This document shows positions 44,555-52,925 of a stretch of 64,000 nt of DNA, piece by piece. The stretch's first letter is position 1; each line of letters starts with the position of its first letter. The DNA is taken from positions 39,706-103,705 of the forward strand of contig JBIOXV010000117.1 of NCBI GenBank assembly GCA_044869805.1, in the 5' to 3' direction. A model generated the notes under the pieces. That model did no database searches and was not told the DNA's origin. It saw nothing but the letters and a program-made list of their open reading frames with translations. Made by a program: the position numbers and the translations under genes. The DNA comes from CAWDVR01 sp044869805 (lineage in GTDB: Bacteria; Acidobacteriota; Thermoanaerobaculia; Multivoradales; SZUA-115).

Positions 44555-45139
44555 CTACCGACCCGCGACCTTCTCCTCCGGGCAGGGCCCGCCGGCCGCG
44601 GCCCACTGCTTGAACTTGGCCACGAGCTCGTCGTGCGGCACCGGGACCGGCGCCCGCGTGCCGCCCGGCTTCCAGCCCCACAACACCAGCTTGTCCTCGG
44701 CCACGTGGCGGATCAGCTCGTCGAAGCCCTTGCCGCCGTTCCGCTTCTTGTCCTTGACCGTGGCGCAAAGCTCGGCGGGCGACAGGCCGATGAACACCAT
44801 CTTCTGCTCGGGCGGAGGCAGGTGCCAGTTGGGCGCGCCGGGTGGGGCCTCCGGGCCATAGCTCGCCGGCGGGTTCTCCGTGCCGTGGCAGGTCGAGCAC
44901 GGCAGCCCGGGCGGGCCCTTGCCCTCGGGGCCGCGCACCACCGCCATGGAGTGCGGCAGGCCGGCGTCGTACTGCAGCGGCGCGTCGCCGGGGATGTGGC
45001 AGTTCTGGCAGCGCGGGTGCTGGAACACCTGCTGCACGGTGGCGAACGCCGCGACGGCCTGCGCGCGCTCCTCACGCGAAGGGCCGCAAGCGGCGAGCGA
45101 CAGGGCGAAGGCGAGCGACAGGAGGATGCGTGCGCGCAT
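44555..45139 (-). CDS. diheme cytochrome c lipoprotein of the IorAB operon
   Basis: 194 residues. Lipobox SLAAC puts the lipidated Cys at residue 18, so the protein is membrane-anchored outside the cytoplasm. Two heme-binding CxxCH motifs are seen: C44-Q-N-C-H48 and C81-S-T-C-H85. The remainder is soluble, ending KFKQWAAAGGPCPEE. It lies 10 bp downstream of iorB. In periplasmic aldehyde/isoquinoline oxidoreductases a c-type cytochrome takes electrons from the Fe-S subunit, so this is the likely electron acceptor feeding the respiratory chain. Specific substrate unknown. Confidence 0.88.
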   Translation of the reverse strand: MRARILLSLAFALSLAACGPSREERAQAVAAFATVQQVFQHPRCQNCHIPGDAPLQYDAGLPHSMAVVRGPEGKGPPGLPCSTCHGTENPPASYGPEAPPGAPNWHLPPPEQKMVFIGLSPAELCATVKDKKRNGGKGFDELIRHVAEDKLVLWGWKPGGTRAPVPVPHDELVAKFKQWAAAGGPCPEEKVAGR

Positions 45140-45149
45140 GGCCCTCTCC

Positions 45150-47324
<2,175 letters not shown>

Positions 47325-47327
47325 GGC

Positions 47328-47789
47328 TCACCTCCCTCGCGCCAGCTCGGCGGCGCGGTGCACCGCGGCGCGAATGCGCTGGTAGGTGCCGCAGCGGCAG
47401 ATGTTGCCGCTCATCGCGGCGTCGATGTCGGCGTCGCTGGGCGCCGGCTTGGCGGCGAGCAGCGCCGCGGCGGACATGATCTGGCCCGACTGGCAGTAGC
47501 CGCACTGCACCACATCGAGCTCGGCCCAGGCGCGCTGCACCGCATGGCTGCCGTCGGCCGACAGGCCCTCGATGGTAGTGATCGACTTGCCCGCGGCGGC
47601 GGACACCGGGGTGACGCAGGAGCGCCGCGGCTCGCCGTCCAGGTGCACGGTGCAGGCGCCGCACTGCGCCAGGCCGCAGCCGAACTTGGTGCCGGTCAGC
47701 CCCGCGAAGTCGCGCAGGAACCACAGCAGCGGCGTCGACGGATCGCCCCGGAACGGATGCTCCACTCCGTTGACGGTCAGCGTGACCAT
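47328..47789 (-). CDS. iorA: [2Fe-2S] subunit of isoquinoline 1-oxidoreductase family
   Basis: 153 residues from ATG 47789, chosen because GGAGG lies five bases upstream; an in-frame extension to 47843 lacks this. The N-terminal plant-type ferredoxin domain has FGCGLAQCGACTVHLDG plus a later Cys (RRSCVTPV). The C-terminal four-helix [2Fe-2S] domain has QCGYCQSGQIMSAAALL and GNICRCGTYQRIRAAV. This is the standard small subunit of molybdenum hydroxylases, passing electrons from the molybdopterin subunit IorB to the cytochrome. It carries no signal of its own, so export would be by hitchhiking on the twin-arginine signal of IorB. Confidence 0.93.
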   Translation of the reverse strand: MVTLTVNGVEHPFRGDPSTPLLWFLRDFAGLTGTKFGCGLAQCGACTVHLDGEPRRSCVTPVSAAAGKSITTIEGLSADGSHAVQRAWAELDVVQCGYCQSGQIMSAAALLAAKPAPSDADIDAAMSGNICRCGTYQRIRAAVHRAAELARGR

Positions 47790-47871
47790 TGAGGCCTCCT
47801 TCCCGGGGGTGCTTGGTGCCGAGTACTCTCCGCGCTCACCCACTGGCCGCGGTTACCGGCCGACTGCCGTC

Positions 47872-47901
47872 ACCGTACTCCCGGGGCCGTCGCCGCGTCA
47901 A
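47872..47901 (-). promoter_or_regulatory. promoter of the iorA-iorB-cytochrome operon
   Basis: Minus strand TTGACG (47901-47896), 18-nt spacer, TACGGT (47877-47872), about 80 bp before the iorA start. The -35 box is the same hexamer seen at 412, 41669 and 42251. It separates the ior operon from fdhD. Confidence 0.45.
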
Positions 47902-47908
47902 GAGGCGC

Positions 47909-48766
47909 TCAGTTACGAATCCGCTCCCGCCCGCTGTAGACGTTGAAGCGCTCGTCGCGCAGGAAGCCGACGAGGGTCGCGCCCACCTCCTCGGCCAGGG
48001 CCACGGCCAGGCTGCTCGGTGCGGAGACCGAGGCCACGATCGGCACCCCGGCGGCGACGCACTTCTGCACGATCTCGAAGCTCGACCGCCCGCTCACCAG
48101 CACCACGCCGGAGGCGAGCGGCAGGCGCCCCTCGCCGAGCGCCCAGCCGACCAGCTTGTCGGTGGCGTTGTGGCGGCCCACGTCCTCGCGCACCGCCAGC
48201 AGCTCGCCCTCGGGCGTGAACAGGGCGGCGGCGTGGAGGCCGCCGGTGGCGGCGAAGACGCTCTGCGCGGCGCGCAAGCGCTCGGGCAGGGAGGAGAGCA
48301 CGGCGGCCGAGATCGTGGGCCCGCTCGCTTCGAGCCGCGGCATGCGCAAGCGCAAGTTGGCGATCCCCGCCTTGCCGCACACTCCGCAGGCGCTCGAGGC
48401 GAAGAAGTGCCGCTCGAGGGCGGCGAGCTCGGGAAGCTCGGTAGCCGTGAGCTCTACCGCCAGCACGTTCGAGGGCTGGCCGGCTCGAGCCCAGGGGTCG
48501 GCGAGAACCGTCACTCGCCGCACCTCGTCGCACGCGTGGATCACCCCCTCGCCGTAGAGGAAACCCAGGGCCAGCTCCTTGTCCGCGCCGGGAGTGCGCA
48601 TGGTGACGGCGACGGTCTTCTCCTGGCCGCCGGCCGAGAGGCGGATCTCGAGCGGCTCCTCGACGGCGAGCGCGTCCTCGGCGGCCCGCACCTCGCCGCC
48701 CTCCGCCTTCCACACCCGCGCCCGGACCTCGCTCGGGCCGGGCGGGTCAGGCGGCTCGTGCTGCAT
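47909..48766 (-). CDS. fdhD: sulfurtransferase FdhD (molybdenum cofactor sulfuration)
   Basis: 285 residues from ATG 48766; a TTG at 48772 is an alternative start. Signature segments: VEEPLEIRLS near the start, ELALGFLYGEGVI, the catalytic cysteine pair in SACGVCGKAGI at about 125, REDVGRHNATDKLVGWAL and VLVSGRSSFEIVQK. FdhD moves sulfur from IscS to the bis-MGD cofactor of formate dehydrogenase. Here there is no formate dehydrogenase in view; the neighbour is a molybdenum hydroxylase, whose cofactor is normally sulfurated by an XdhC-type protein, absent here. It may serve a dehydrogenase elsewhere or have been recruited to IorAB. Confidence 0.94.
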   Translation of the reverse strand: MQHEPPDPPGPSEVRARVWKAEGGEVRAAEDALAVEEPLEIRLSAGGQEKTVAVTMRTPGADKELALGFLYGEGVIHACDEVRRVTVLADPWARAGQPSNVLAVELTATELPELAALERHFFASSACGVCGKAGIANLRLRMPRLEASGPTISAAVLSSLPERLRAAQSVFAATGGLHAAALFTPEGELLAVREDVGRHNATDKLVGWALGEGRLPLASGVVLVSGRSSFEIVQKCVAAGVPIVASVSAPSSLAVALAEEVGATLVGFLRDERFNVYSGRERIRN

Positions 48767-48815
48767 GGTCAAGGGTGCCTTCTCCGTTCCCAGCGGCGCG
48801 GGAGAGCTCCGCTAC

Positions 48816-48834
48816 AGTGCCTCGCACTATAGTG
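48816..48834. promoter_or_regulatory. overlapping inverted repeats in the fdhD / membrane-protein divergent region
   Basis: AGTGC-CTC-GCACT (48816-48828) overlaps the perfect palindrome CACTATAGTG (48825-48834). The palindrome's centre reads TATAGT on both strands, a good -10 box in either direction. Probably a shared promoter core and operator for fdhD (-) and the gene at 48870 (+). No convincing -35 is seen on either side. Confidence 0.45.
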
Positions 48835-48869
48835 AAGCAAACGGCTTCTCCAGAAGGGAGACGAGCGCC

Positions 48870-49397
48870 ATGAACGCGATCTCGCTGCGCTTCGTGCGCT
48901 GGGGCACGGCGCTCCTCGTGCTCGGCGTGGTTTCGGGCTACGGCCCGCTGGGCCACTACCTCCACGGCGGCGTCGAGGTGGCCTGCCCGTGGGCGCCGAT
49001 CCACGGCCACATCGTCCTTCTGGGCTGGGTCGGCTTCACGCTCTTCGGGCTGGTCTACCGCGCGCTTCCCGACTGGGGCACGCCGCGCCCCAACGCGGTG
49101 CAGCTCGCCATGACGCACTTCTGGCTCTCCGTGGCTTCCGTGCTCGGGTTGTTGCTCAACGGGATCGTCGGCTATCGGCTCATCGACCGCCTCTCGCCCG
49201 GCTTCTACTACCAGCCGGACGAGGCGAAGCTGCGCCTGTGGCTGTCGATCGACGGCGCGTTCCTGACCCTGTTCACCATTGGCAGCATCATCTTCCTGAG
49301 GGTGGTGCTCGGCGCCACCTCGGGCTTCGCCGGTCGAAAGCCCGCCGGCTCAACGAGCTCCGCAGGGCTTCGGGGCGACTCGGGCGCTGTCGTCTAA
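48870..49397 (+). CDS. small cbb3-oxidase-subunit-I-like membrane protein
   Basis: 175 residues from ATG 48870, preceded by AAGGGAG; upstream in-frame codons run through the divergent promoter and are dropped. Four hydrophobic helices. Helix two begins CPWAPIHGHIVLLGWVGFTL, the H-x-H pattern of one heme-binding helix in heme-copper oxidase subunit I (cbb3/NorB-like). The protein is far too short for an oxidase and lacks the other histidine helices, so it cannot be a catalytic subunit. Short proteins of this type are common and of unknown role, perhaps heme or copper handling. The tail after residue 150 (GFAGRKPAGSTSSAGLRGDS) looks unrelated to the family and may come from sequence change near the cassette junction. 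Confidence 0.75.
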   Translation: MNAISLRFVRWGTALLVLGVVSGYGPLGHYLHGGVEVACPWAPIHGHIVLLGWVGFTLFGLVYRALPDWGTPRPNAVQLAMTHFWLSVASVLGLLLNGIVGYRLIDRLSPGFYYQPDEAKLRLWLSIDGAFLTLFTIGSIIFLRVVLGATSGFAGRKPAGSTSSAGLRGDSGAVV

Positions 49398-49614
49398 CAG
49401 CTCGCATCTCGAAGCCCCACTGATCACTGGCAAGGCTCTTCTGCGCCACGCACTGTCGCGTTGCCTCCTACAGAGCTTGGTGTAGAATGCCCCTAACTGC
49501 TGCCAAGCCAAAGAGTTGAACACGGTCCAATGCCGAACCAGAGCGCAGCCAACTCGACGCTGCTCGTCGGGGCAACACCGGCCGACTCCACGTCGCGTAA
49601 ACAGTGAGGCGCAC
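49398..49614. other. gene-poor stretch upstream of the integron cassette
   Basis: Together with the cassette leader this makes 341 bp (49398-49738) without a convincing gene. A GTCTAAC string overlaps the stop of the preceding gene (49392-49398) but has no matching partner. A degenerate attC is possible at 49532-49621. Otherwise I see only unremarkable, lower-GC sequence. Confidence 0.5.
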
Positions 49615-49621
49615 GTTATGC
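49532..49621 (+). repeat. degenerate attC-like site at the cassette's left edge
   Basis: It begins GCCGAAC (49532-49538) and ends with the core GTTATGC (49615-49621). Partial pairing is possible between GCGC..CTCGACG on the left and CGTCGCG..GCGC on the right. Fold and boxes are imperfect, so this is a guess at the site into which the following cassette was inserted. Confidence 0.3.
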
Positions 49622-50977
49622 GGCAGGACACTCGACCCCTACTAAGGCCGCGCTGTCTCAACCATTTCACGCCTCCGTTGGTCTAACCCCAGGAACGCAC
49701 TTCTGTCGCAATCATAACTAGTTAGTCCGGAGACGATCATGCGCGTCCCGCGGAACCTGCAGTTCCTGTCGCTGGTTGTAGGAGTTCTCGTGGCCATGCC
49801 GGCCACGGGAGCTGCGCAACAGAGTCAGCTGGTTAGGACCTCGGTGCACGGCCACGCCTTGGAAGGCAACTTGCTTGGGGACTCACCCGATCGCAGCGTC
49901 TTTGTCTATCTACCCCCCAGCTACCGCACGGAGCCGCACCGGCGCTTTCCTGTCGTAGTCCTCCTTCATGGCGTCGGCGACAGCAATGCGGACTGGCTGA
50001 ACGGTCAGTACCAAGGCCTCAATCTGGCCCTGGCTCTCGACAGCCTCATTGCTGCCCATGCCCTGCGCGAGATGATCGTCGTCATGCCAGACGCGCGCAA
50101 TGCGTACGAAGGATCCTTTTATACCAATTCTTCCGTCACCGGTAATTGGGAAGACTTCGTTACTCGAGATCTTGTGGGGTACGTGGATAGCGCGTATCGC
50201 ACCCTCCCACGCCCCACCGGTTGGGGTGTTGTCGGCCACTCGATGGGCGGCTATGGCGCACTGAAGATAGCCATGAAGCGTCCGGATCTGTTTAGCGTGG
50301 TTTATGCTTTGAGCCCCTGTTGCATCGAGTGGGTTGCCGATTTCTCCGGCACGAATCCCCACTGGCCTCGAACGCTGACATTGCGCACGATCGATCGCCA
50401 AGCCGAAACTGAGTTCTATCCCAAGCTATTCATCTCAATCGCCACCGCCTGGTCTCCAAACCGTGCGCGACCACCATTCCTTGTTGACTTTCCGTTTCAG
50501 CTAGCCGACTCCACTGTGCGCCCCGCGGAACCAGCGTACAGCGAATGGGCCGCGAATCTCATTCTCCCTATGGCTGGCCAGTTCAGGACTAACTTGGCGC
50601 AGCTCCGCGCCATCGCCTTCGATTATGGCACGCACGACCAGTTTGCCCACATCCCACTTGGCTGCCAAGCGTTCTCAACGTTTCTGAGCGACAACGGCAT
50701 CGGTCACCGCGCAGAGTCGTACGACGGCGATCACTTCGACCACGTGCGCGAGCGCCTCATCGCGCACGCTCTCCCCTTTGTGTCCAACGCACTCCTCGAC
50801 GGATCCCGGCGCTGAGTGAGATGCCACAATCCACCACGCTCCGGCCGTCGCCGTGCTTCGCCTGCCGCATAACAGGCGAATGAAGCTGCCAGCCCGGCTG
50901 GCCGCGCTGAGGCGCGGCGGTGCGGTCCTGTGTGATGGTGCAGCCAACGCGCCGGGCTGCCGCTTATTCGCGATCCG
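49616..50977 (+). mobile_element. integron gene cassette carrying an alpha/beta hydrolase
   Basis: 1362 bp between recombination points in the cores GTTATGC (49615-49621) and GTTAGGC (50977-50983). The inverse core of its attC, GCATAAC (50867-50873), is the exact reverse complement of the left-edge core. This is expected if this unit once existed as a circular cassette. The content is one gene in the usual orientation, ending 51 bp before attC. Base composition is clearly lower in GC than the flanks (50101-50160 has 27 G+C in 60). No integrase gene is in the window. Confidence 0.75.
49739..50815 (+). CDS. exported esterase-like alpha/beta hydrolase (cassette gene)
   Basis: 358 residues. The ATG at 49739 follows CCGGAGACGATC. 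The signal peptide ends near AMPATGAAQQ. The fold is that of the esterase D / S-formylglutathione hydrolase-like group: VVVLLHGVGDSNADWLNGQY forms the oxyanion region, GWGVVGHSMGGYGALKIAMK carries the nucleophile Ser in GHSMG, YGTHDQF is a likely acid Asp, and the His is in YDGDHFDHV. Length and order of the triad match a complete enzyme. Substrate unknown; it may be a secreted carboxylesterase. Codon use is unlike the neighbours (A/T-ended codons are common), in keeping with arrival by an integron cassette. Confidence 0.88.
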   Translation: MRVPRNLQFLSLVVGVLVAMPATGAAQQSQLVRTSVHGHALEGNLLGDSPDRSVFVYLPPSYRTEPHRRFPVVVLLHGVGDSNADWLNGQYQGLNLALALDSLIAAHALREMIVVMPDARNAYEGSFYTNSSVTGNWEDFVTRDLVGYVDSAYRTLPRPTGWGVVGHSMGGYGALKIAMKRPDLFSVVYALSPCCIEWVADFSGTNPHWPRTLTLRTIDRQAETEFYPKLFISIATAWSPNRARPPFLVDFPFQLADSTVRPAEPAYSEWAANLILPMAGQFRTNLAQLRAIAFDYGTHDQFAHIPLGCQAFSTFLSDNGIGHRAESYDGDHFDHVRERLIAHALPFVSNALLDGSRR

Positions 50978-50983
50978 TTAGGC
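50867..50983 (+). repeat. attC: integron attC recombination site
   Basis: 117 bp. Inverse core GCATAAC (50867-50873) and core GTTAGGC (50977-50983). Between them the arms GCGAATGAAGCTGCC and GGCAGCCGCTTATTCGC-like sequence (50950-50971) pair over some 20 bp up to AGCCCGGC / GCCGGGCT. The left arm carries an extra G and an extra T that stay unpaired, the extrahelical bases by which integron integrase recognises the folded bottom strand. A loop region with its own small stem fills the middle. Confidence 0.8.
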
Positions 50984-51027
50984 GAGACTCCCGCAGTCAA
51001 TCTCCGGAAGCCTCAGAGCCAGCGAGA

Positions 51028-51068
51028 CTTAGGACGACCCGACCTAAGCCTCGGCAGCTAGGCCGAGG
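51028..51068. terminator. tandem hairpins at the 3' end of the helicase-LOG-EamA operon
   Basis: CTTAGG (51028-51033) pairs with CCTAAG (51043-51048), and directly beside it CCTCGGC (51049-51055) pairs with GCCGAGG (51062-51068). The EamA gene stops at 51127 on the minus strand, so these lie some 60-100 bp downstream of it. The rest of 50984-51126 shows nothing else I can name. No T-run. Confidence 0.4.
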
Positions 51069-51126
51069 AGGTGAGGATTGCCGGGAGGACCTGCGAGCCT
51101 GCAGATCGCCCGCGCAGCAGGTTCTG

Positions 51127-52044
51127 TCAGGCGCGAGAGTCGAGCCAGGTCTTGACCGCGGTGCTCACCACGATCAGCGCGCCGCCGGCGAGCGACCAGG
51201 GTCCCGGCACCTCGCCGTGGAACCACCAGGCCCAGACCGAGGACAGCACGGGCTCGAGCAGCAGCAGCAGCGAGGCCTCGAGCGCCGGCACGCGGCGCGT
51301 GCCGGCGGTGAGGAAGACGTAGGCGAGGGCGATCTGGAAGGCGCCCAGGTAGAGCACCACCAGCCAGTCGCGGGGCTCGGCGGCCACGGGCAGCGCCCAC
51401 GGCAGCGTGGCGAGCGAGGCCAGCAGGTTGCCGCAGAGAACGGCGGCGACGTCCGCCCCCGCGGCGGCCTCGCCTCCCCCGCGCGATCTCGAGCCCAGCC
51501 AGCGCAGTCCGATCACGGTGAGCGCCCAGGTGAGCCCGGCGACGGCCCCCAGCACGTTGCCCGGCAGCGGGTCGGGCGCCGTGGCCGTGGGCGGCTCGAG
51601 CCCGACGAAGAACGAGGCCAGCCCGATCCCGAGCACCAGCATGTAGACGAGGTCGCGTCGGCGCACCTTCTCCCCCAGCAGCCAGGGCGAGAGCAGCAGC
51701 AGGTAGAGCGGTGCCGTGGACTGCAGGAAGATGGCGCTCGCCGCCGTGGTCAGCTTGTTAGCGGCGACGAACAGCACCATGGTGGCGCCGTGCACCGCGC
51801 CCACCAGCCACACGGCGGCGGAAAGGCGCGGCAGGGATTCGCGCCGCAGCGCGAGCCAGACGCCCAGCACGAGGGCCGCCACGCCCGAGCGCAGGCAGGC
51901 GACCTGCCAACTGATGAGCGCCGTGGCCTTGATCGCCGCGCCGCCGGTCGAGAACAGCGCCGCGGCGGCGAGCAGGGCGAGCCTGGGCAGCACGGCGCGG
52001 GTCGACACGCGCGCTCCCTCCCCCTGCTGGCCGGCGGGCTCCAA
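51127..52044 (-). CDS. EamA/DMT family transporter
   Basis: 305 residues with ten predicted transmembrane helices arranged as two EamA repeats of five. First repeat: LLAAAALFSTGGAAIKATAL to LLLSPWLLGEKVRRRDLVY. Second: GAVAGLTWALTVIGLRWLGS to LLLLEPVLSSVWAWWFHGEV with PGPWSLAGGALIVV. The E at LLGEKV and the E-P-V segment are typical drug/metabolite transporter features. Substrate unknown (amino acids, nucleotides or drugs are usual). A GTG at 52008 with GGAGGG seven bases upstream is a good alternative start and would remove 12 residues. It lies 15 bp after the LOG gene and probably ends the helicase operon. Confidence 0.9.
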   Translation of the reverse strand: MEPAGQQGEGARVSTRAVLPRLALLAAAALFSTGGAAIKATALISWQVACLRSGVAALVLGVWLALRRESLPRLSAAVWLVGAVHGATMVLFVAANKLTTAASAIFLQSTAPLYLLLLSPWLLGEKVRRRDLVYMLVLGIGLASFFVGLEPPTATAPDPLPGNVLGAVAGLTWALTVIGLRWLGSRSRGGGEAAAGADVAAVLCGNLLASLATLPWALPVAAEPRDWLVVLYLGAFQIALAYVFLTAGTRRVPALEASLLLLLEPVLSSVWAWWFHGEVPGPWSLAGGALIVVSTAVKTWLDSRA

Positions 52045-52059
52045 GGCGGCTCCGTGCGG

Positions 52060-52905
52060 CTACGAACCGCTGGCGGCGGGCAGCGGCCTGGAGCCTCGCT
52101 GCGGTGCCTTCTCGCCCAGGATCGGCTGCGGCTTGACCGGCCGGAGGTCGAGGCCGAAAGGTCCGGTCGCGGCCTCGACGATCCTCTGCATGGCTTCCTC
52201 GGGCGAGTCGGTGATCACGATGCGCTCGAGGTCGACGGGGTCGATGGTGCTCTGGGCGAGGAGAGTGTCGCGCAGGAAGCCGATCAGGCCAGCCCAGTAT
52301 TCGGTGCCCATGAGGATCAGCGGGAAGTTGCTGATCTTGCCGGTCTGGATCAGGGTGACGGTCTCGAACACCTCGTCGAGAGTGCCGAAGCCTCCGGGCA
52401 GCACCACGAAGGCGTAGGAGTACTTGACGAGCATCACCTTGCGGACGAAGAAGTAGCGGAACTCGAGGAAGGTGTCGAGGTAAGGGTTGGGCTGCTGCTC
52501 CTTGGGCAGGCGGATGTTGCAGCCGATGGAGATGCCGCCGGCCTCGCGCGCGCCGCGGTTGGCGGCCTCCATGATGCCGGGGCCGCCGCCGGTCATCACC
52601 GTGAAGCCGGCGCGTGCCAGCCGGGCGCCCATCTCCTGGCCCAGGGCGTAGAAGCGGTGCTCGGGCGGGAAGCGGGCCGAGCCGAAGACCGTCACGCAGG
52701 GGCCCACGAAGTGCAGGGCGCGGAAGCCGCGGATGAACTCGCCCAGGATGCGGAACAGGCGCAGCAGCTCGGCGGTGCGCGAGCGCGGCCCGGAAAGGAG
52801 GCGCCGGTCTTCGACGGAGTGGGTGCGCTTGCCCCAGAAGTGGTGGTAGCGGCGCTTCTCGCCCGCGGGTTCTCCCTCGTTTCCGGGCGGGCGCCGTCGC
52901 ATCAT
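52060..52905 (-). CDS. LOG family (TIGR00730) Rossmann-fold protein
   Basis: 281 residues. Lysine-decarboxylase-like/LOG signature: TVMTGGGPGIMEAANRGAR gives the GGGxGIME phosphate loop and VVLPGGFGTLDEVFE the PGGxGTxxE active-site motif. LOG proteins are nucleoside 5'-monophosphate phosphoribohydrolases; in plants and some bacteria they release cytokinins, while in most bacteria the role is nucleotide salvage or unknown. The N-terminal extension of about 60 residues (RRRPPGNEGEPAGEKRR) is charged and variable. It starts 20 bp after the helicase stop, in the same operon. Sure of family, unsure of physiological substrate. Confidence 0.92.
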   Translation of the reverse strand: MMRRRPPGNEGEPAGEKRRYHHFWGKRTHSVEDRRLLSGPRSRTAELLRLFRILGEFIRGFRALHFVGPCVTVFGSARFPPEHRFYALGQEMGARLARAGFTVMTGGGPGIMEAANRGAREAGGISIGCNIRLPKEQQPNPYLDTFLEFRYFFVRKVMLVKYSYAFVVLPGGFGTLDEVFETVTLIQTGKISNFPLILMGTEYWAGLIGFLRDTLLAQSTIDPVDLERIVITDSPEEAMQRIVEAATGPFGLDLRPVKPQPILGEKAPQRGSRPLPAASGS

Positions 52906-52925
52906 GGAAGTCTAGCAGCCCGGCA

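Noticed and set aside
48870..49397. Catalytic cytochrome oxidase subunit I
   Set aside because: Only four helices and one H-x-H pair; the other heme and copper ligands are absent.
49398..49738. A small gene in the stretch before the hydrolase
   Set aside because: Open frames there are short, lack an RBS, and overlap candidate cassette boundary sequences.
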